Part shown: in pieces, positions 9,485 to 22,270 of the stretch
Layout of the letters: every line of letters begins with the position of its first letter
How positions within the stretch are numbered: position 1 is the first letter of the stretch
Assembly (NCBI RefSeq): GCF_029227915.1
Contig: NC_079875.1
Location: forward strand, 41,623,201-41,687,200
Length of the DNA stretch: 64,000 nucleotides
Source of the DNA: Hydractinia symbiolongicarpus
Taxonomy: Eukaryota; Cnidaria; Hydrozoa; Anthoathecata; Hydractiniidae
Reading direction: 5' to 3'
The notes under the pieces: model-generated
What the model was told of the DNA's origin: nothing
Databases searched by the model: none
Seen by the model: only the letters and a program-made list of their open reading frames with translations
Position numbers and translations under genes: made by a program

Positions 9485-11107
9485 GACTATACGGGCGAAG
9501 CCCGTGATTTACGGGAAATCGCGGGTTTTCATTTGCCGGCGATTAAACCCCTTTCATTAAGCGTCTCATCAAAAATGAAAACATTTTTGAAAACTGCAAG
9601 TCTCATGCGTTATAGTGGAGAGAAAATAAATCAAAAAATCGTTCGGGAAATGAGTTTACTCACAGGGTACTTTCTTTGTATACTTTTGACTATACGGGCC
9701 GAGTCCGGGGTTTACGGGAAATAGCGGGTTTTCGTTTGCTGGCGATTAAACTTCATTTATTCAGCGTCTCATCAAAAATGACAACATTTTTGAAAACTAC
9801 AAGTCTCATGCGTTTTAGTGGTGAAAAGATAATTTAAAAAATCGTTTTGGAAATGAGTTTACTCCCTGGGTACTTTCTTTGTATACATTCGACTATACGG
9901 GCAAAGCCCGGGATTTACGGGAAATCGCGGGTTTTTGTTAGCCGGCGATTAAAACACATTCATTTAGCGTCTCATCAAAAATGAAAAAATTTCTGAAAAC
10001 TACAAGTCTCATACGTTTTAGTGGTAAAAAAATAATTTTAAAAATCGTTCGGGAAATGAGTTTACTCCCTGGGTACTTTCTTTGTATACTTTTGACTATA
10101 CGGGCCGAGTCCGGGATTTACAGGAAATCGCGGGTTTTCGTTTACCGGCGATTAAAACTCTTTCATTAAGCGTCTCATTAAAAATGAAACATTTTTGAAA
10201 ACTACAAGTCTCATTCGTTCTAGTGGTGCAGAAATAATTTGAAAAATCGTTCGGGAAATCAGTTTACTCCCTGGGTACTTTCTTTAGATACATTCAACTA
10301 TACGGGCCAAGCCCGGTATTTACGGGAAATCGCGGGTTTTCTTTTGTCGGCGATTAAACCTCTTTCATTAAGCGTCTCATTAAAAATGAAAACATTTTTG
10401 AAAACTACAAGTCTCATTCGTTCTAGTGGTGCAGAAAATAATTCAAAAAATCGTTCGGGAAATGAGTTTACTCACAAGGTACTTTCTTTGTATACTTTTG
10501 ACTATACGGGCCGAGTCCGGGGTTAACGGGAAATGGCGGATTTTCGTTTGCTGGCGATTAAACTTCTTTTATTCAGCATCTCATTAAAAATGACAACATT
10601 TTTGAAAACTACAAGTCTCATGCGTTTTAGTGGTGAAAAGATAATTTAAAAAATCGTTTTGGAAATGAGTTTACTCCCTGGGTACTTTTTTGTATACATT
10701 CGACTATACGGGCCAAGCCCGGGATTTACGGGAAATCGCAGGTTTTCGTTAGCCGGCGATTAAACCACATTCATTAAGCGTCTTATCAAAAATGAAAACA
10801 TTTCTGAAAACTACAAGTCTCATACGTCTTAGTGGTAAAAAAATAATTTTAAAAATCGTTCGGGAAATGAGTTTACTCCCTGGGTACTTTCTTTGTATAC
10901 TTTTGACTATACGGGCCGAGTCCGGGATTTACAGGAAATCGCGGGTTTTCGTTTACCGGCGATTAAAACTATTTCATTAAGCGTCTCATTAAAAATGACA
11001 ACATTTTTGAAAACTACAAGTCTCATGCGTTTTAGTGGTGAAAAGATAATTTAAAAAATCGTTTTGGAAATGAGTTTACTCCCTGGGTACTTTCTTTGTA
11101 TACATTC
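9485..11107 (+). repeat. 8-mer HOR copy 1, 1623 bp (domain 3)
   Basis: Order is G-F-Ak-B-C/E-F-At-J at 9485, 9688, 9891, 10094, 10296, 10500, 10702 and 10905. The C/E chimera begins as C (AACTATACGGGCCAAG) and changes to E after CCCGGTATTTACGGG. The second F lost one base near its 3' end (TACTTTTTTGTATAC), which makes the unit 1623 bp. Confidence 0.85.
9569..9590. repeat. Perfect 9-bp dyad with 4-base loop in the AT-rich part
   Basis: Arms TCAAAAATG and CATTTTTGA with loop AAAA, shown here in a G monomer. The same or nearly the same dyad occurs in D, E, G, H and L monomers. It is interrupted in A (CATTTCTGA), C (CACTTTTGA) and F/J (GACAACATTTTTG). Confidence 0.8.
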
Positions 11108-11513
11108 GACTATACGGGCCAAGCCCGTGATTTACGGGAAATCGCGGGTTTTCATTTGCCGGCGATTAAACCCCTTTCATTAAGCCTCTCATCAAAAACG
11201 AAAACATTTTTGAAAACTGCAAGTCTCATGCGTTATAGTGGAGAGAAAATAATTCAAAAAATCGTTCGGGAAATGAGTTTACTCACAGGGTACTTTCTTT
11301 GTATACTTTTGACTATACGGGCCGAGTCCGGGGTTTACGGGAAATAGCGGGTTTTCGTTTGCTGGCGATTAAACTTCATTTATTCAGCGTCTCATCAAAA
11401 ATGACAACATTTTTGAAAACTACAAGTCTCATGCGTTTTAGTGGTGAAAAGATAATTTAAAAAATCGTTTTGGAAATGAGTTTACTCCCTCGGTACTTTC
11501 TTTGTATACATTC

Positions 11514-11716
11514 GACTATACGGGCCAAGCCCGGGATTTACGGGAAATCGCGGGTTTTCGTTAGCCGGCGATTAAAACACATTCATTTAGCGTCTCATCA
11601 AAAATGAAAAAATTTCTGAAAACTACAAGTCTCATACGTTTTAGTGGTGAAAAAATAATTTTAAAAATCGTTCGGGAAATGAGTTTACTCCCTGGGTACT
11701 TTCTTTGTATACTTTT
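11514..11716 (+). repeat. class Ak monomer, type copy
   Basis: A-like monomer with TTAAAACACATTCATTTAGCG and ATGAAAAAATTTCTG. It occurs in domain 3 only (9891, 11514, 12529 chimera, 36198, 37416, 38837, 39649, 41273), so it marks that domain in both rounds of the super-repeat. Confidence 0.8.
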
Positions 11717-13543
11717 GACTATACGGGCCGAGTCCGGGATTTACAGGAAATCGCGGGTTTTCGTTTACCGGCGATTAAAACTCTTTCATTAAGCGTCTCA
11801 TGAAAAATGAAACATTTTTGAAAACTACAAGTCTCATTCGTTCTAGTGGTGCAGAAATAATTTGAAAAAACGTTCGGGAAATCAGTTTACTCCCTGGGTA
11901 CTTTCTTTAGATACATTCAACTATACGGGCCAAGCCCGGTATTTACGGGAAATCGCGGGTTTTCTTTTGTCGGCGATTAAACCTCTTTCATTAAGCGTCT
12001 CATTAAAAATGAAAACATTTTTGAAAACTACAAGTCTCATTCGTTCTAGTGGTGCAGAAAATAATTCAAAAAATCGTTCGGGAAATGAGTTTACTCACAG
12101 GGTACTTTCTTTGTATACTTTTGACTATACGGGCCGAGTCCGGGGTTTACAGGAAATGGCGGGTTTTCGTTTGCTGGCGATTAAACTTCTTTTATTCAGC
12201 GTCTCATTAAAAATGACAACATTTTTGAAAACTACAATTCTCATGCGTTTTAGTGGTGAAAAGATAATTTAAAAAATCGTTTTGGAAATGAGTTTACTCC
12301 CTGGTTACTTTTTTTGTATACATTCGACTATACGGGCCAAGCCCGGGATTTACGGGAAATCGCGGGTTTTTGTTAGCCGGCGATTAAACCACCTTCATTA
12401 AGCGTCTTATCAAAAATGAAAACATTTCTGAAAACTACAAGTCTCATACGTTTTAGTGGTAAAAAAATAAATTTAAAAATCGTTCGGGAAATGAGTTTAC
12501 TCCCTGGGTACTTTCTTTGTATACTTTTGACTATACGGGCCGAGTCCGGGATTTACAGGAAATCGCGGGTTTTCGTTAGCCGGCGATTAAAACACATTCA
12601 TTTAGCGTCTCATCAAAAATGAAAAAATTTCTGAAAACTACAAGTCTCATACGTTTTAGTGGTGAAAAAATAATTTTAAAAATCGTTCGGGAAATGAGTT
12701 TACTCCCTGGGTACTTTCTTTGTATACATTGGACTATACGGGCCGAGTCCGGGATTTACAGGAAATCGCGGGTTTTCGTTTACCGGCGATTAAAACTCTT
12801 TCATTAAGCGTCTCATGAAAAATGAAACATTTTTGAAAACTACAAGTCTCATTCGTTCTAGTGGTGCAGAAATAATTTGAAAAAACGTTCGGGAAATCAG
12901 TTTACTCCCTGGGTACTTTCTTTAGATACATTCAACTATACGGGCCAAGCCCGGTATTTACGGGAAATCGCGGGTTTTCTTTTGTCGGCGATTAAACCTC
13001 TTTCATTAAGCGTCTCATTAAAAATGAAAACATTTTTGAAAACTACAAGTCTCATTCGTTCTAGTGGTGCAGAAAATAATTCAAAAAATCGTTCGGGAAA
13101 TGAGTTTACTCACAGGGTACTTTCTTTGTATACTTTTGACTATACGGGCCGAGTCCGGGGTTTACAGGAAATGGCGGGTTTTCGTTTGCTGGCGATTAAA
13201 CTTCTTTTATTCAGCGTCTCATTAAAAATGACAACATTTTTGAAAACTACAATTCTCATGCGTTTTAGTGGTGAAAAGATAATTTAAAAAATCGTTTTGG
13301 AAATGAGTTTACTCCCTGGTTACTTTTTTTGTATACATTCGACTATACGGGCCAAGCCCGGGATTTACGGGAAATCGCGGGTTTTTGTTAGCCGGCGATT
13401 AAACCACCTTCATTAAGCGTCTTATCAAAAATGAAAACATTTCTGAAAACTACAAGTCTCATACGTTTTAGTGGTAAAAAAATAAATTTAAAAATCGTTC
13501 GGGAAATGAGTTTACTCCCTGGGTACTTTCTTTGTATACTTTT
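11514..13543 (+). repeat. 1015-bp 5-mer tandem duplication
   Basis: Units 11514-12528 and 12529-13543. Private variants occur in both copies: AAAAAACGTTCGGG in the B/C region, TACAATTCTC in F, and CTGGTTACTTTTTTTG. The join is inside monomer 12529, which starts as J (CGAGTCCGGGATTTACAGG) and continues as Ak (TTAGCCGGCG, AAAACACATTC). This places the exchange within the shared stretch AATCGCGGGTTTTCGTT. Confidence 0.85.
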
Positions 13544-13746
13544 GACTATACGGGCCGAGTCCGGGATTTACAGGAAATCGCGGGTTTTCGTTTACCGGCG
13601 ATTAAAACTATTTCATTAAGCGTCTCATTAAAAATGACAACATTTTTGAAAACTACAAGTCTTATGCGTTTTAGTGGTGAAAAGATAATTTAAAAAATCG
13701 TTTTGGAAATGAGTTTACTCCCTGGGTACTTTCTTTGTATACATTC

Positions 13747-15370
13747 GACTATACGGGCCAAGCCCGGGATTTACGGGAAATCGCGGGTTTTCGTTAGCCG
13801 GCGATTAAACCACATTCATTAAGCGTCTCAACAAAAATGAAAACATTTCTGAAAACTACAAGTCTCATACGTTTTAGTGGTGAAAAATGAATTTTAAAAA
13901 TCGTTCGGGAAATGAGTTTACTCCCTGGGTACTTTCTTTGTATACTTTTGACTATACGGGCCGAGTCCGGGATTTACAGGAAATCGCGGGTTTTCGTTTG
14001 CCGGCGATTAAAACTCTTTCATTAAGCGTCTCTTTAAAAATGAAACATTTTTAAAAACTACAAGTCTCATTCGTTCTAGTGGTGCAGAAATAATTTGAAA
14101 AATCGTTCGGTAAATCAGTTTACTCCCTGGGTACTTTCTTTAGATACATTCAACTATACGGGCCAAGCCCGGGATTTACGGGAAATCGCGGGTTTTCGTT
14201 TGCCGGCAATTAAACTTCTTTTATTCAGCGTCTCATCAAAAATGAAAACACTTTTGAAAACTGCAAGTCTCATGCATTTTATTGGTGACAAAATAATTTA
14301 AAAAATCGTTTGGGAAATGAGTTTACTCCCTGGGTACTTTCTTTGTATACTTTTGACAATACGGGTCAAGCCCGGGATTTACGGGCAATCGTGGGTTTTC
14401 GTTTGCCGGCGATTAAACTTCTTTTATTCAGCGTCTCATCAAAAATGAAAACATTTTTGTAAACTACAAGTCTCATGCGTTTTAGTGGTGAAAAAATAAT
14501 TCAAAAAATCGTTCGGGAAATGAGTTTACTCCCTGGGTACTTTCTTTGTATACATTCGACTATACGAGCCAAGCCCGGTATTTACGGGAAATCGCGGGTT
14601 TTCTTTTGTCGGCGATTAAACCTCTTTCATTAAGCGTCTCATTAAAAATGAAAACATTTTTGAAAACTACAAGTCTCATTCGTTCTAGTGGTGCAGAAAA
14701 TAATTCAAAAAATCGTTCGGGAAATGAGTTTACTCACAGGGTACTTTCTTTGTATACTTTTGACTATACGGGCCGAGTTCGGGGTTTACGGGAAATGGCG
14801 GGTTTTCGTTTGCTGGCGATTAAACTTCTTTTATTCAGCGTCTCATTAAAAATGACAACATTTTTGAAAACTACAAGTCTCATGCGTTTTAGTGGTGAAA
14901 AGATAATTTAAAAAATCGTTTTGGAAATGAGTTTACTCCCTGGGTACTTTCTTTGTATACATTCGACTATACGGGCCAAGCCCGGGATTTACGGGAAATC
15001 GCGGGTTTTCGTTAGCCGGCGATTAAACCACATTCATTAAGCGTCTCAACAAAAATGAAAACATTTCTGAAAACTACAAGTCTCATACGTTTTAGTGGTG
15101 AAAAATGAATTTTAAAAATCGTTCGGGAAATGAGTTTACTCCCTGGGTACTTTCTTTGTATACTTTTGACTATACGGGCCGAGTCCGGGATTTACGGGAA
15201 ATCGCGGGTTTTCTTTTGTCGGCGATTAAACCTCTTTCATTAAGCGTCTCATTAAAAATGAAATTATTTTAGAAAACTACAAGTCTCATTCGTTATGGTG
15301 GTGCAGAAATAATTTGAAAAATCGTTCGGGAAATCAGTTTACTCCCTGGGTACTTTCTTTAGATACATTC
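13747..15370 (+). repeat. Eight-monomer segment opening domain 4
   Basis: Order is An-B-C-D-E-F-An-B/E at 13747, 13950, 14152, 14355, 14558, 14762, 14965 and 15168. B here has CTCTTTAAAAATG. C has CTGCAAG and TTTTATTGGTGAC, a sub-variant repeated in later domain 4 units. The last monomer is B at its 5' end and E in its middle, with GTTATGGTGG. Confidence 0.8.
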
Positions 15371-18007
15371 AACTATACGGGCCAAGCCCGGGATTTACGG
15401 GAAATCGCGGGTTTTCGTTTGCCGGCGATTAAACTTCTTTTATTCAGCGTCTCATCAAAAATGAAAACACTTTTGAAAACTACAAGTCTCATGCGTTTTT
15501 GTGCTGACAAAATAATTTAAAAATTCGTTTGGGAAATGAGTTTACTCCCTGGGTACTTTCTTTGTATACTTTTGACAATACGGGTCAAGCCCGGGATTTA
15601 CGGGAAATCGTGGGTTTTCGTTTGCCGGCGATTAAACTTCTTTTATACAGTGTCTCATCAAAAATGAAAACATTTTTGTAAACTACAAGTGTCATGCGTT
15701 TTAGTAGTGAAAAAATAATTCAAAAAATCGTTCGGGAAATGAGTTTACTCCCTGGGTACTTTCTTTGTATACATTCGACTATACGAGCCAAGCCCGGGAT
15801 ATACGGGAAATCGCGGGTTTTCTTTTGTCGGCGATTAAACTTCTTTTATTCAGCGTCTCATCAAAAATTAAAACACTTTTGAAAACTACAAGTCTCATGC
15901 GTTTTAGTGGTGACAAAATAATTTAAAAAATCGTTTGGGAAATGAGTTTACTCCCTGGGTGCTTTCTTTGTATACTTTTGACAATACGGGACAAGCCTGG
16001 GATTTACGGGAAATCGTTGGTTTTCGTTTGCCGGCGATTAAACTTCTTTTATTCAGCGTCTCATCAAAAATGAAAACATTTTTGAAAACTACAAGTCTCA
16101 TGCGTTTTAGTGGTGACAAAATAATTTAAAAAATCGTTTTGGAAATGAGTTTACTCCCTGGTTACTTTTTTTGTATACATTCGACTATACGGGCCAAGCC
16201 CGGGATTTACGGGAAATCGCGGGTTTTTGTTAGCCGGCGATTAAACCACATTCATTAAGCGTCTTATCAAAAATGAAAACATTTCTAAAAACTACAAGTC
16301 TCATACGTTTTAGTGGTAAAAAAATAAATTTAAAAATCGTTCGGGAAATGAGTTTACTCCCTGGGTACTTTCTTTGTATACTTTTGACTATACGGGCCGA
16401 GTCCGGGATTTACAGGAAATCGCGGGTTTTCGTTTACCGGCGATTAAAACTATTTCATTAAGCGTCTCATTAAAAATGACAACATTTTTGAAAACTACAA
16501 GTCTCATACGTTTTAGTGGTGAAAAATGAATTTTAAAAATCGTTCGGGAAATGAGTTTACTCCCTGGGTACTTTCTTTGTATACTTTTGACTATACGGGC
16601 CGAGTCCGGGATTTACAGGAAATCGCGGGTTTTCGTTTGCCGGCGATTAAAACTCTTTCATTAAGCGTCTCTTTAAAAATGAAACATTTTTAAAAACTAC
16701 AAGTCTCATTCGTTCTAGTGGTGCAGAAATAATTTGAAAAATCGTTCGGTAAATCAGTTTACTCCCTGGGTACTTTCTTTAGATACATTCAACTATACGG
16801 GCCAAGCCCGGGATTTACGGGAAATCGCCGGTTTTCGTTTGCCGGCAATTAAACTTCTTTTATTCAGCGTCTCATCAAAAATGAAAACACTTTTGAAAAC
16901 TACAAGTCTCATGCGTTTTTGTGCTGACAAAATAATTTAAAAATTCGTTTGGGAAATGAGTTTACTCCCTAGGTACTTTCTTTGTATACTTTTGACAATA
17001 CGGGTCAAGCCCGGGATTTACGGGAAATCGTGGGTTTTCGTTTGCCGGCGATTAAACTTCTTTTATACAGTGTCTCATCAAAAATGAAAACATTTTTGTA
17101 AACTACAAGTGTCATGCGTTTTAGTAGTGAAAAAATAATTCAAAAAATCGTTCGGGAAATGAGTTTACTCCCTGGGTACTTTCTTTGTATACATTCGACT
17201 ATACGAGCCAAGCCCGGGATATACGGGAAATCGCGGGTTTTCTTTTGTCGGCGATTAAACTTCTTTTATTCAGCGTCTCATCAAAAATTAAAACACTTTT
17301 GAAAACTACAAGTCTCATGCGTTTTAGTGGTGACAAAATAATTTAAAAAATCGTTTGGGAAATGAGTTTACTCCCTGGGTGCTTTCTTTGTATACTTTTG
17401 ACAATACGGGACAAGCCTGGGATTTACGGGAAATCGTTGGTTTTCGTTTGCCGGCGATTAAACTTCTTTTATTCAGCGTCTCATTAAAAATGAAAACATT
17501 TTTGAAAACTACAAGTCTCATGCGTTTTAGTGGTGACAAAATAATTTAAAAAATCGTTTTGGAAATGAGTTTACTCCCTGGTTACTTTTTTTGTATACAT
17601 TCGACTATACGGGCCAAGCCCAGGATTTACGGGAAATCGCGGGTTTTTGTTAGCCGGCGATTAAACCACATTCATTAAGCGTCTTATCAAAAATGAAAAC
17701 ATTTCTAAAAACTACAAGTCTCATACGTTTTAGTGGTAAAAAAATAAATTTAAAAATCGTTCGGGAAATGAGTTTACTCCCTGGGTACTTTCTTTGTATA
17801 CTTTTGACTATACGGGCCGAGTCCGGGATTTACAGGAAATCGCGGGTTTTCGTTTACAGGCGATTAAAACTATTTCATTAAGCGTCTCTTTAAAAATGAA
17901 ACATTTTTAAAAACTACAAGTCTCATTCGTTCTAGTGGTGCAGAAATAATTTGAAAAATCGTTCGGTAAATCAGTTTACTCCCTGGGTACTTTCTTTAGA
18001 TACATTC
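15371..18007 (+). repeat. 7-mer HOR (1420 bp), one full and one six-monomer copy (domain 4)
   Basis: Copy 15371-16790 reads Cx-D-E/C-L-At-J/An-B. Copy 16791-18007 reads Cx-D-E/C-L-At-J/B, with J and B fused into one monomer (17806, ACTATTTC followed by CTCTTTAAAAATG). Shared private variants include AAGTGTCATGCG, TTTTAGTAGTG and CAAAAATTAAAACAC. Confidence 0.85.
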
Positions 18008-20240
18008 AACTATACGGGCCAAGCCCGGGATTTACGGGAAATCGCCGGTTTTCGTTTGCCGGCAATTAAACTTCTTTTATTCAGCGTCTCATCAAAAATG
18101 AAAACACTTTTGAAAACTGCAAGTCTCATGCGTTTTATTGGTGACAAAATAATTTAAAAAATCGTTTGGGAAATGAGTTTACTCCCTGGGTACATTCTTT
18201 GTATACTTTTGACAATACGGGTCAAGCCCGGGATTTACGGGCAATCGTGGGTTTTCGTTTGCCGGCGATTAAACTTCTTTTATTCAGCGTCTCATCAAAA
18301 ATGAAAACATTTTTGTAAACTACAAGTCTCATGCGTTTTAGTGGTGAAAAAATAATTCAAAAAATCGTTCGGGAAATGAGTTTACTCCCTGGGTACTTTC
18401 TTTGTATACATTCGACTATACGAGCCAAGCCCGGTATTTACGGGAAATCGCGGGTTTTCTTTTGTCGGCGATTAAACCTCTTTCATTAAGCGTCTCATTA
18501 AAAATGAAAACATTTTTGAAAACTACAAGTCTCATTCGTTCTAGTGGTGCAGAAAATAATTCAAAAAATCGTTCGGGAAATGAGTTTACTCACAGGGTAC
18601 TTTCTTTGTATACTTTTGACTATACGGGCCGAGTTCGGGGTTTACGGGAAATGGCGGGTTTTCGTTTGCTGGCGATTAAACTTCTTTTATTCAGCGTCTC
18701 ATTAAAAATGACAACATTTTTGAAAACTACAAGTCTCATGCGTTTTAGTGGTGAAAAGATAATTTAAAAAATCGTTTTGGAAATGAGTTTACTCCCTGGT
18801 TACTTTTTTTGTATACATTCGACTATACGGGCCAAGCCCGGGATTTACGGGAAATCGCGGGTTTTCGTTAGCCGGCGATTAAACCACATTCATTAAGCGT
18901 CTTATCAAAAATGAAAACATTTCTGAAAACTACAAGTCTCATACGTTTTAGTGGTAAAAAAATAAATTTAAAAATCGTTCGGGAAATGAGTTTACTCCCT
19001 GGGTACTTTCTTTGTATACTTTTGACTATACGGGCCGAGTCCGGGATTTACAGGAAATCGCGGGTTTTCGTTTACCGGCGATTAAAACTATTTCATTAAG
19101 CGTCTCATTAAAAATGACAACATTTTTGAAAACTACAAGTCTCATGCGTTTTAGTGGTGAAAAGATAATTTAAAAAATCGTTTTGGAAATGAGTTTACTC
19201 CCTGGGTACTTTCTTTGTATACATTCGACTATACGGGCCAAGCCCGGGATTTACGGGAAATCGCGGGTTTTCGTTAGCCGGCGATTAAACCACATTCATT
19301 AAGCGTCTCAACAAAAATGAAATCATTTCTGAAAACTACAAGTCTCATACGTTTTAGTGGTGAAAAATGAATTTTAAAAATCGTTCGGGAAATGAGTTTA
19401 CTCCCTGGGTACTTTCTTTGTATACTTTTGACTATACGGGCCGAGTCCGGGATTTACAGGAAATCGCGGGTTTTCGTTTGCCGGCGATTAAAACTCTTTC
19501 ATTAAGCGTCTCTTTAAAAATGAAACATTTTTAAAAACTACAAGTCTCATTCGTTCTAGTGGTGCAGAAATAATTTGAAAAATCGTTCGGTAAATCAGTT
19601 TACTCCCTGGGTAATTTCTTTAGATACATTCAAGTATACGGGCCAAGCCCGGGATTTACGGGAAATCGCGGGTTTTCGTTTGCCGGCAATTAAACTTCTT
19701 TTATTTAGCGTCTCATCAAAAATGAAAACACTTTTGAAAACTGCAAGTCTCATGCGTTTTATTGGTGACAAAATAATTTAAAAAATCGTTTGGGAAATGA
19801 GTTTACTCCCTGAGTACTTTCTTCGTATACTTTTGACAATACGGGTCAAGCCCGGGATTTACGGGCAATCGTGGGTTTTCGTTTGCCGGCGATTAAACTT
19901 CTTTTATTCACCGTCTCATCAAAAATGAAAACATTTTTGTTAACTACAAGTCTCATGCGTTTTAGTGGTGAAAAAATAATTCAAAAAATCGTTCGAGAAA
20001 TGAGTTTACTCCCTGGGTACTTTCTTTGTATACATTCGACTATACGAGCCAAGCCCGGGATATACGGGAAATCGCGGGTTTTCTTTTGTCGGCGATTAAA
20101 CCTCTTTCATTAAGCGTCTCATTAAAAATGAAAACATTTTAGAAAACTACAAGTCTCATTCGTTATGGTGGTGCAGAAATAATTTGAAAAATCGTTCGGG
20201 AAATCAGTTTACTCCCTGGGTACTTTCTTTAGATACATTC
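18008..20240 (+). repeat. Eleven-monomer segment of domain 4
   Basis: Order is C-D-E-F-At-J-An-B-C-D-E/B. From 18821 on it is collinear with 49793 onward (offset 30,972 bp), through At-J-An-B-C-D-E/B-Cx-D. The C-D pair is present twice (18008 and 19632), so the segment itself contains a duplicated sub-block. Confidence 0.8.
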
Positions 20241-20443
20241 AACTATACGGGCCAAGCCCGGGATTTACGGGAAATCGCGGGTTTTCGTTTGCCGGCGATT
20301 AAACTTCTTTTATTCAGCGTCTCATCAAAAATGAAAACACTTTTGAAAACTACAAGTCTCATGCGTTTTTGTGCTGACAAAATAATTTAAAAAGTCGTTT
20401 GGGAAATGAGTTTACTCCCTGGGTACTTTCTTTGTATACTTTT
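20241..20443 (+). repeat. class Cx monomer, type copy
   Basis: C-like monomer whose 3' part reads CGTTTTTGTGCTGACAAAA instead of CGTTTTAGTGGTGACAAAA. It marks domain 4 (15371, 16791, 20241, 43505, 45129, 51213) and recurs in 54460-58473 and at 62937. Confidence 0.8.
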
Positions 20444-21458
20444 GACAATACGGGTCAAGCCCGGGATTTACGGGAAATCGTGGGTTTTCGTTTGCCGGCG
20501 ATTAAACTTCTTTTATACAGTGTCTCATCAAAAATGAAAACATTTTTGTAAACTACAAGTGTCATGTGTTTTAGTAGTGAAAAAATAATTCAAAAAATCG
20601 TTCGGGAAATGAGTTTACTCCCTGGGTACTTTCTTTGTATACATTCGACTATACGAGCCAAGCCCGGGATATACGGGAAATCGCGGGTTTTCTTTTGTCG
20701 GCGATTAAACTTCTTTTATTCAGCGTCTCATCAAAAATGAAAACATTTTTGAAAACTACAAGTCTTATGCGTTTCAGTGGTGAAAAAATAATTTAAAAAA
20801 TCGTTCTGGAAATGAGTTTACTCACAGGGTACTTTCTTTGTATACATTCGACTATACGGGCCAAGCCCGTGATTTACGGGAAATCGTTGGTTTTCGTTTG
20901 CCGGCGATTAAACTTCTTTTATTCAGCGTCTCATCAAAAATGAAAACACTTTTGAAAACTACAAGTCTCATGCGTTTTTGTGCTGACAAAATAATTTAAA
21001 AAGTCGTTTGGGAAATGAGTTTACTCCCTGGGTACTTTCTTTGTATACTTTTGACAATACGGGTCAAGCCAGGGATTTACGGGAAATCGTGGGTTTTCGT
21101 TTGCCGGCGATTAAACTTCTTTTATACAGTGTCTCATCAAAAATGAAAACATTTTTGTAAACTACAAGTGTCATGCGTTTTAGTAGTGAAAAAATAATTC
21201 AAAAAATCGTTCGGGAAATGAGTTTACTCCCTGGGTACTTTCTTTGTATACATTCGACTATACGAGCCAAGCCCGGGATATACGGGAAATCGCGGGTTTT
21301 CTTTTGTCGGCGATTAAACTTCTTTTATTCAGCGTCTCATCAAAAATGAAAACATTTTTGAAAACTACAAGTCTTATGCGTTTCAGTGGTGAAAAAATAA
21401 TTTAAAAAATCGTTCTGGAAATGAGTTTACTCACAGGGTACTTTCTTTGTATACATTC
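20241..21458 (+). repeat. 609-bp trimer HOR, two copies
   Basis: Units 20241-20849 (Cx-D-E/L) and 20850-21458 (L2/Cx-D-E/L). The private variant AAAAAGTCGTTTG occurs in both, 609 bp apart. The first monomer of copy 2 is L2 at its 5' end (CCCGTGATT, AATCGTTGG) and Cx at its 3' end, which locates the exchange inside that monomer. Confidence 0.85.
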
Positions 21459-21864
21459 GACTATACGGGCCAAGCCCGTGATTTACGGGAAATCGTTGGT
21501 TTTCGTTTGCCGGCGATTAAACTTCTTTTATTCAGCGTCTCATCAAAAATGAAAACATTTTTGAAAACTGCAAGTCTTATGCGTTTCAGTGGTGAAAAAA
21601 TAATTTAAAAAATCGTTCTGGAAATGAGTTTACTCACAGGGTACTTTCTTTGTATACATTCGACTATACGGGCCAAGCCCGTGATTTACGGGAAATTGCG
21701 GGTTTTCATTTGCCGGCGATTAAACCCCTTTCATTAAGCGTCTCATCAAAAATGAAAACATTTTTGAAAACTACAAGTCTCATCCGTTTTAGTGAAGAGA
21801 AAATAATTCAAAAAATCGTTCGAGAAATGAGTTTACTCCCTGAGTACTTTCTATGTATACATTC

Positions 21865-22067
21865 GACTATAGGAGCCAAGCCCGGGATTTACGGGAAATC
21901 GCGGGTTTTCGTTTGTTGGCGATTAAACCTCTTTCATTAAGTGTCTCATTAAAAATGAAAACATTTTTGAAAAGTACAAGTCTTATGCGTTTTAGTGGTG
22001 AAAAAATAATTTAAAAAATCGTTCTGGAAATGAGTTTACTCACAGGGTACTTTCTTTGTATACATTC
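21865..22067 (+). repeat. class H monomer, type copy
   Basis: Diagnostic bases are TTTGTTGGCG, TTAAGTGTCTC, GAAAAGTACAAGTCTTATG and CGTTCTGG, with ACTCACAGGG near the 3' end. It is placed between G2 and G in domain 5 and before G at the domain 2/3 boundary (9282, 33560, 35386). Confidence 0.85.
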
Positions 22068-22270
22068 GACTATACGGGCCAAGCCCGTGATTTACGGGAA
22101 ATCGCGGGTTTTCATTTGCCGGCGATTAAACCCCTTTCATTAAGCGTCTCATCAAAAATGAAAACATTTTTGAAAACTGCAAGTCTCATGCGTTATAGTG
22201 GAGAGAAAATAATTCAAAAAATCGTTCGGGAAATGAGTTTACTCACAGGGTACTTTCTTTGTATACTTTT
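22068..22270 (+). repeat. class G monomer, type copy
   Basis: Diagnostic bases are CCCGTGATTTACGGG, GGGTTTTCATTTGCC, TTAAACCCCTTTC, AAAACTGCAAG and TATAGTGGAGAGAAA. It is followed by F in both domains 3 and 5. The CCCGTG variant destroys the CCCGGG site present in A, C and D monomers. Confidence 0.85.

Larger units (their letters stand above)
11108..13746 (+). repeat. 8-mer HOR copy 2 with internal 5-mer duplication (domain 3)
   Basis: Order is G-F-(Ak-B-C/E-F-At)-(J/Ak-B-C/E-F-At)-J. It matches copy 1 apart from an inserted 1015 bp, so it is 13 monomers long. The repeat to the left starts at 9485, 1623 bp away. Confidence 0.85.

Noticed and set aside
15904-16119. Minus-strand 71-codon frames here, at 17324-17539 and at 25069-25284
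   Set aside because: They are accidental openings in the reverse complement of ordinary monomers. The first two are simply HOR copies 1420 bp apart.
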